Positions 58,513 to 64,000 of a stretch of 64,000 nucleotides of DNA are shown piece after piece (the first letter of the stretch is position 1; the number at the start of each line of letters is the position of its first letter). The stretch is from the NCBI RefSeq assembly GCF_048544455.1, contig NC_133538.1, forward strand, positions 19,061,969-19,125,968. Direction: 5' to 3'. Both the position numbers and the translations under genes were made by a program. The notes beneath the pieces were generated by a model. That model was not told the origin of the DNA and made no database searches. It saw only the letters and a list, made by a program, of their open reading frames with translations. This stretch comes from Silene latifolia. Its lineage: Eukaryota; Streptophyta; Magnoliopsida; Caryophyllales; Caryophyllaceae.

Positions 58513-59850
58513 ATGATGACTCAAGACTTGGTTTATGGAGTATGTGGTGGATCTTTTGAGTATGACTATGGGTATGGGGAGTTTGAGAAGCAAGTCAACA
58601 CAAACCTACCTTATTATTTGTACAACGAAAATCCTAACCACTACCCCAATTTTTCCCACCAAAAGCACCACACCCAATATCAACAACAACCACCCACCCA
58701 ATACCCATTTCACAATGAACTTCAATTGCCGCAATACAACCACTTTCACACCCACCCACAACAAGAAGATAAACCCATTGAAAATATGATTCTTCAAATG
58801 ATGGGAGATCAACAAAACTTCTTCAAACAAATGCTAGAGGAGAGCCAAAAGAGGGACAATGTCCTTCAAAGCATTGTTTCCCAAAGTGAGGAGTTGGAGA
58901 TTCAAATTGACCAATTAAAAGAATTCCAAGCAATCACTCACCACCATTCTTTGGATATTGAGCATAAATGCGAGTTTGAAGTAGTGACCTTTGACATGGA
59001 AGATGAGAAGTGGGAGGAGCCAAATTCCTTGAGCTCTTGTGACTATGAGAGTGTTGTGTTTAATGAGGAAGACATGAGGTTGAGCAAACCAAATGTTCTT
59101 AGCCTTTGTGAGTATGAGGGTGTGTCCTTTGATGTGAACATTGAGGTGTTGGAAAAAGAGCTAAAAGAAGCCCCCATTCATGGTTTACGTGAAGATAGCA
59201 ACAATGATGATGAACCTAGAGGAGAGATTCACAATATCACCTTGCTTGAGGAGCCTATCCTTGAGACATTTGAGATACCTTATCATGAAGAAGAACGTCC
59301 TTCCTTTATCCTTCATGAAGACCACTTGGCACCTATCATGGAGCCAATGATCATTGAAGAGGATATGTTAGATCTTCTTCAAAAAGCCAAAGTGTCTTAC
59401 AAGAGTTATTTGGTGAAAAAGCTCAAAGAGAAAATTGCTCGTGAGGCTACTTGTGAAAATTTGGCACCCATAATCTCAACTCCTATGGTATCCAATCATC
59501 AAAGTCATGAAGACTCTCCTTCCACCTTGGAAGGATTGAAGAATCAAAATGCTATCATCATTACCAAAATTGAAGGAGAAGTTGGTAAGTGGAAGTCCAT
59601 GGATGAAAATGAACCACACTTCACGCTCAATCTTAACAAGACTCATGCATGTGTTTACTTGAAACATTGGGAAAGCTCTAACACTAAGGAGGAGACAAGA
59701 AAAAGAGCATTTTACAAGCCTCCTTGGCCAAATTTCATCTTCAAGTGGAGCAACCCATACTTATGCTTATTTGGAGCTTGCTCACAAGCTTTTGATCTTC
59801 TACTAAGAGCCTTAAGCTCTATGGATAAGAACTTCTACAAATTGAACTAG
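58513..59850 (+). CDS. ORF in gag position, unrecognised family
   Basis: About 446 residues from Met 58513 (MMTQDLVYGVCGGSFEYDYG). The frame is open from 58402, but this Met pair begins the acidic, soluble protein after a hydrophobic leader-like stretch. Residues 30-90 are rich in Asn, His, Gln and Pro. Residues 100-150 are a likely coiled coil (FFKQMLEESQKRDNVLQSIV). The middle holds a degenerate repeat (SLSSCDYESVVFNEEDM, LSLCEYEGVSFDVN). The C-terminus is basic and aromatic (PPWPNFIFKWSNPYLCLFGA). No zinc knuckle, protease or RT motif is present. It sits 137 bp after the PBS, where gag belongs. It could be a degenerate gag or an element-specific protein. Confidence 0.6.
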   Translation: MMTQDLVYGVCGGSFEYDYGYGEFEKQVNTNLPYYLYNENPNHYPNFSHQKHHTQYQQQPPTQYPFHNELQLPQYNHFHTHPQQEDKPIENMILQMMGDQQNFFKQMLEESQKRDNVLQSIVSQSEELEIQIDQLKEFQAITHHHSLDIEHKCEFEVVTFDMEDEKWEEPNSLSSCDYESVVFNEEDMRLSKPNVLSLCEYEGVSFDVNIEVLEKELKEAPIHGLREDSNNDDEPRGEIHNITLLEEPILETFEIPYHEEERPSFILHEDHLAPIMEPMIIEEDMLDLLQKAKVSYKSYLVKKLKEKIAREATCENLAPIISTPMVSNHQSHEDSPSTLEGLKNQNAIIITKIEGEVGKWKSMDENEPHFTLNLNKTHACVYLKHWESSNTKEETRKRAFYKPPWPNFIFKWSNPYLCLFGACSQAFDLLLRALSSMDKNFYKLN

Positions 59851-60089
59851 TTTGGTGGAGTCCTACCTCAAACCACCATTTGTAAGATATTTCTTGAACC
59901 TCTTTATTTTGTATAATATTGTACATTTTATTTTTGCATTTAATTTCTTGCATGAGAGAGAAGAGAGAGAGAGTCATCTTACATGATTTATGAGCAAATT
60001 TCAGAAAAAGATAAGGAAAAAGGAGAAAATCAGTGAAAAGGGGTTTATCATTTCACGAAAGAAGAAAGAAGAAAGAGAAAGAAGCAGAG

Positions 60090-60503
60090 ACGCTCGGATC
60101 CAAGCAAATCCGCCCGTCCAGGGCCCACGGAAGAGAAAAGCTGAAACTGCTGAAGAATCCGTGCGGATTCGAAGAAATCCGTCCGTCCCTTACAATCCGT
60201 CCGTCCTCTTCACGGGGCGCCCGTCCCAAATGACGCGTCCGAAGCAAGATTTTATTCTCGCTAGAATCCGTGCGGATTATCAAAAATCCGCCCGTCTCGA
60301 TCAATCCGTCCGTCCCGTACGAAATCCGCCCGTCTTATCCTCGCTTCTCAACCAACGAAATTCTCTGTTCTAGAATCCGTGCGGATTCTACATAAGACGC
60401 CCGTCTTGCCCATCGAGAATCCGTCCGTCCCGTCCCGCAATCCGCTCGGATTATCGTTCACGCGAGAAAACGGGTCGGGTCCAACCCTATCCGTTCGGAT
60501 TCC
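60090..60503. promoter_or_regulatory. Second palindrome array, upstream of an internal TATA box
   Basis: Many copies of AATCCGTGCGGATT, AATCCGCCCGTC and AATCCGTCCGTCCC between 60105 and 60503, commonly 18-20 bp apart (for example about 60264, 60284, 60302 and 60320). The sequence family is the same as the LTR array. The last copy ends about 10 bp before TATATAAA at 60514. Confidence 0.78.
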
Positions 60504-60513
60504 CTTCTTCTTC

Positions 60514-60521
60514 TATATAAA
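60514..60521 (+). promoter_or_regulatory. Internal TATA box before the Athila ORF1 gene
   Basis: TATATAAA followed by a pyrimidine-rich leader (CAACCCCCTTCTCCCTCATT) and an ATG at 60642, about 120 bp downstream. This is the layout of a plant Pol II promoter with a short 5' leader. Confidence 0.55.
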
Positions 60522-60641
60522 CAACCCCCTTCTCCCTCATTTCCTCATCTTATCAAACCCTAAAACACTCTCTTCAATCCTCAAAATCACCTTCATATCC
60601 TCAAAATCACCCACATCACCCACATCACCCCCATCACCAAC

Positions 60642-62177
60642 ATGAGTTCCAAGGGAAAGGCCAAGAAATTGTTTGATTCGATCGGAAAGAAGCGCAAGGG
60701 ATCATCCTCTTCAACACCACGAGATGTGATAATGAGGGGAGGTATTGAACAACTCAACAACTTCCAAGAAGTGATCTTCATATCCGAAGACCACCGCGAA
60801 AATTTCGTCGAGCTTCTAGGTAAGAAATACGAACCTACTCAATTTGTTGACACTAGGGTGTTGGAAATCCTTAAGATAAGGTACCCTACCGAGGCGTTCT
60901 TCAATGGCCTTGGCATTGGGGACCTTTTTCATGCTCATGAAGAGACTTACCTTAGTCTCACCCTTGAGCTCTTGAGTAGCCTTCGCATTGTGGCGGATGC
61001 CCGCAACAATTTAGGCATGGAGTTTAGGTTATGCAACCGAGACCATGTTCTTTCTCTTGAGGAATTTGCCTATGTTTTCGGTCTTGAAATACCCACCGCC
61101 TATACCGACAAGCCCGATAATTTTAGTGTGGATTTTCTTTGGAAAGCTATTTCCGGGAGGAACTTTACCCATATAAAGCGTTGCTATACATTTGCTATTC
61201 AACACCCGGTGATTCGATTCACCGAACGCTTTGTAGCCGGATGCATCAATGGGAGGTACGAGCAAGATCGGTGTACTCTCATCGACTTAACTTTTCTTGA
61301 GTCTCATTTGAATGTTCGAGCGGTGAGGCGTTATAACTTCAATACGCCACTTGAGATACTCAATAGGTTCAATGACTTTGCTCAAGGGACATCTCAACTT
61401 AAAACCTTCGTGATGGGAGGTCTAATTACAATGTTGGCTAAACACCTTTGCCCCGGGTTCAATGCCCGAGGAACCTATGTTCCTCTTGAAGGGAGGACTT
61501 TGATTGATGAGCACACCATCTTCTATAGTTACCGATGGTGCAACTACACTCAAGATGAGAGTGTGGAATGGTACACCAAGGGTTGCACTTCGATGATCCT
61601 TGAAGGATGGAAGATACCGGGCATCAAACCACGATTGAGTCCATACTCACCTCCACCAAGCTACCTCCTTGATATCCAAATTCTTGATAATCCCCCTCAA
61701 AGGGAAGAGCCACGCCGTCAACCACCTCGTGGAGGGCCGGGGGTACAAATGCGCCCACCTTCCTATGTCCCTATCCCACCTTACCCCTTTCCACATACCC
61801 CATTTCAACCAGAAATCCCCAATACCCCGGGTATTAATGATTTGATGGCACTCATGAATAGAGTGGACCTTGGGGTGCACAAAGGGAGGGAAGACAACTA
61901 CCTAGCCCTCTACCCCCAATACTATAACATGGCTCAACAAGGGTATATTGACCCCGATGGTCCTAAACCCTCTTGGGCACAACCGGAGCTCTTGTTCCCA
62001 AATTATGGGAACCAAGCTTGGAGTCGCGGCGATGGAGGGCATTCTAGCCAAGGTGGAGGGTACTCGGGTCAAGAAGGAGCTTTTGACCAAGGAGGATATT
62101 GGGGCCAAGCACCCGGACATGATCAAGCCGGAAGCTCTCATGGTTATGGCTATGACCAAGATGAGGATGACGAGTGA
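60642..62177 (+). CDS. Athila ORF1-family protein (env-position ORF)
   Basis: 511 residues, intact from ATG 60642 to the stop at 62175. The basic N-terminus (KGKAKKLFDSIGKKRKG) could be a nuclear localisation signal. Residues 55-230 match the plant Athila retrotransposon ORF-1 family (VDTRVLEILKIRYPTEAFFN, YLSLTLELLSSLRIV, FRLCNRDHVLSLEEFAYVFG, HPVIRFTERFVAGC). Residues 330-400 are Pro-rich, and 440-511 are a Gly/Gln/Tyr-rich acidic tail (GGHSSQGGGYSGQEG ... YDQDEDDE). I see no signal peptide or transmembrane segment, so an envelope role is not supported. It has its own promoter-like upstream region. Function is unknown. Confidence 0.8.
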   Translation: MSSKGKAKKLFDSIGKKRKGSSSSTPRDVIMRGGIEQLNNFQEVIFISEDHRENFVELLGKKYEPTQFVDTRVLEILKIRYPTEAFFNGLGIGDLFHAHEETYLSLTLELLSSLRIVADARNNLGMEFRLCNRDHVLSLEEFAYVFGLEIPTAYTDKPDNFSVDFLWKAISGRNFTHIKRCYTFAIQHPVIRFTERFVAGCINGRYEQDRCTLIDLTFLESHLNVRAVRRYNFNTPLEILNRFNDFAQGTSQLKTFVMGGLITMLAKHLCPGFNARGTYVPLEGRTLIDEHTIFYSYRWCNYTQDESVEWYTKGCTSMILEGWKIPGIKPRLSPYSPPPSYLLDIQILDNPPQREEPRRQPPRGGPGVQMRPPSYVPIPPYPFPHTPFQPEIPNTPGINDLMALMNRVDLGVHKGREDNYLALYPQYYNMAQQGYIDPDGPKPSWAQPELLFPNYGNQAWSRGDGGHSSQGGGYSGQEGAFDQGGYWGQAPGHDQAGSSHGYGYDQDEDDE

Positions 62178-64000
62178 AAGAGGCCTACTTCACCACTTCC
62201 ACTTGTATGATATCCATCTCTCCCTCTCTCTTTTATATTTACATTGCATTTAGTATAGCATTTAGCTTGCATTTGTATTATATTTCATATTGCATTTGCA
62301 TTAGTTAGTCCATTTACATTAGTTTGCATTGTAATATATTTCATACGATTCATGAAGATAGTTTCATATAGATTAGAATTCATGCATAGTCACTAATGGC
62401 CAAACCTATTCTTTTCTACACTAGAAATAGTGTTTAAATCGGTTTGGGGAGGTTTGATCATAGGTGACCATAGCTTAATAGAAATCATGCATCATATAGT
62501 ATAGTTTAGATTGCATTCATTTGTTATATATGTCATATAGAATTGCATTTAGTTAGAGCATGCATTCATATCATATCATATTGCATTTGTACTTCAATTT
62601 CCAAAAAAATCAAAAATTCAAAAACATGTATTCCTTTTTATTCCTACTCCTACATGTACATTGAGGACAATGTCCAAAATAAAGTGGGGGATGGGAATTT
62701 ATATTCCAAAATGCATAAAAATTGAAAAATTTCGAAAAATCCCAAAAATATGTCTTTTAATTTCATAAAAAGAAAAACCATAAAAATTTGAAAAATTGAA
62801 AAATCCAAAAACAAGTTCATTTCCTTTGTAGTGTAGACTTGTATATATTGTTTTGTATATATTGTGTTTGTCCATCCTTTTTCACATTGATTGACTACGC
62901 CACATCCGAGACATGAGGATATTGAAGACCGCATGGTATGATCTTTCCAATCTCCTTTTTCCTCTTTATGTTAATGACTATGTGGCTTTATTTTGATTGA
63001 TGCGGTATAAATAATGTGAACTTAAGAGTTGCATTTAGTTTATATGGCATAATAGTTGGTAGAAACATTTGCATTAGGATGTTTATATGATAGTTGCATC
63101 ATGGCATGTAGTTTTGCATGGTTAGAAAAATTTTGCGAAACCGTCTACTTGGGAAGCTTGACAAGTGTATATAGGCCCTAGTAGATGCCTTTTGTTCTTA
63201 AGACTTTGCTTGTTAGAATACTGGTAAAACACCCTAGGATGTGTCATGCTAGTATCCTTTGACCCATGGATTAAGGCCTAGTCAAGAGTACCTTGTGGTG
63301 TGATAACTCCTTGGCTACCGTTTATTCCAAGGTGACCCTTGAAACCATGCATACATCCATCATTCATCCATGCTCTACCACACATTTTTGTCATCAAAGG
63401 GAATGGGCACAAAAAGAAATCAATTTGAGTTCAAAGAAATGAAAAATGAAAGAAAGTTTGCAAAAATGCATCAAATGAAAAGAGGAGCAAAAATAGAACT
63501 CCTAAGCTTCAAATACAAGGCACCCTCGTTACTAATTGGGGTGACTTTGAAAATGTTCAAAAAGAAATTCAAAAAGTTGTCAAGTGTTGAAATTGCCAAA
63601 AATCAAAAAGAAATGGCAAAGAAAGTGTTCTCAAATGTCAAATGCCAATGAAATTGGGGGGAAAACAAAAACAAAGCAAACTCCCAAAATGAAACTCAAA
63701 TATCTATTGATCCCTTTATCCATCGTATCCATTTTTGTGCATGGTAGAGAGGGGACGACCCTTCTTCTTGTCTAGGCAAGAGGGGGAATTCCGCGATCCT
63801 CCAGTGTTTCTAACACCATAGGGAGTCTACTCTTGACAAAAGCATTTAACGATTGAGGACAAAGGTACCCTAGCTTGACACAACTTGGAGGTGATTTATT
63901 GGTATCCTTCTAGGCTTAGTAGTTTGAACAAATTGCATCTATGAAGGATTGTGTACCCTTGAATTGCTTCCCTTGTAGATAATTTCCGCCACTTAGATGA
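62178..64000 (+). other. 3' non-coding region of the Athila-type element
   Basis: No convincing gene; short frames are A-rich low-complexity readings. It contains the stem ACATTGAGGACAATGT at about 62655-62670, followed by AAAGTGGGGGATGGG, the counterpart of the stem at 21562-21579. GGTTTGGGGAGGTTTGATCA at about 62440 is similar to an Athila polypurine tract but is not followed by the LTR start. The 3' LTR must lie beyond 64000. Confidence 0.6.

Larger units (their letters stand above)
56491..64000 (+). mobile_element. Athila-type element with two ORFs and no pol in the window
   Basis: A long 5' LTR (56491-58355) is followed by an Athila-type primer site and an ORF at 58513-59850. Next come a palindrome array, an internal TATA, and the Athila ORF1 (env-position) protein at 60642-62177. 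The region to the window end is non-coding. Gag, protease, RT, RNaseH and integrase are all absent between the PBS and the Athila ORF1, so it is a non-autonomous derivative. The 3' LTR lies outside the window. The left flank CTAAT (56486-56490) would be the target duplication. Both ORFs are open, suggesting a young element. Confidence 0.8.

Noticed and set aside
62650..62934. A minus-strand 94-residue frame with Phe/Leu-rich content
   Set aside because: AT-rich non-coding tail read on the opposite strand, with no domain, and it overlaps the conserved stem motif.

Overview
This is a plant nuclear window, almost certainly from an angiosperm and probably a eudicot with a large repeat-rich genome. 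It consists almost entirely of nested transposable elements. I see no intact ordinary host gene, no rRNA or tRNA gene and no CRISPR array. The evidence is LTR/primer-site/gag-pol architecture of the Ty3/gypsy Tat, Athila and Tekay(Del) lineages, Mutator-like (MULE) transposases with FAR1/MuDR, MULE, SWIM and zinc-knuckle parts, a tRNA-headed SINE trace, and long TA, CA, GA and TAA microsatellites. I cannot name the species.

Layout. 1-4626: 3' half of a Tat element on the minus strand (RNaseH, integrase) with its opposite-strand additional ORF. 4737-54797: one solo LTR (LTR-B, plus strand) split into pieces by everything inside it: a 372-bp MITE, a (TAA)n tract, a truncated plus-strand Tat element (5652-9626), a 1.5-kb solo LTR (LTR-C, TSD AGACG), and a composite retroelement (11605-54334, TSD GTCTG). 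The composite has 205-bp outer LTRs, but its body is a Tekay/Del gag-pol followed by a second, unrelated 1.5-kb LTR with its own primer-binding site. The Tekay pol is split at 15781-45995 by a minus-strand solo LTR. That LTR holds a pol-less 8.4-kb Athila element (16182-24575, TSD ACTAT) and three adjacent MULE-like elements joined end to end through TA microsatellites (26073-40590, 40670-42200, 42271-45816). The second Tekay LTR is split by a 4.9-kb MULE (47590-52510, 9-bp TSD TTTATAATT). 54798-56490: another minus-strand Tat 3' LTR and additional ORF. 56491 to the end: an Athila-type element with a 1.9-kb LTR, two long intact ORFs and no pol in the window.

Main points. (1) The three TA-linked MULE-like elements share terminal inverted repeats. 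The largest carries a FAR1-type transposase and a duplicated Ulp1-like protease and is filled with very many copies of the motif AATATCAC. The second carries a PPR-gene fragment. The third is a fold-back built of opposed 21-22-bp repeat arrays. (2) The composite at 11605-54334 has the structure expected if a one-LTR circle of a Tekay element joined a small LTR element by crossover at their shared primer-binding site. (3) Two Athila elements carry different palindromic motifs that recur as pairs 20-22 bp apart, mostly upstream of TATA boxes. (4) Most coding regions are broken by frameshifts and TAG/TGA/TAA changes typical of methylated, silenced repeats. The exceptions are the two ORFs of the last element, which look intact.
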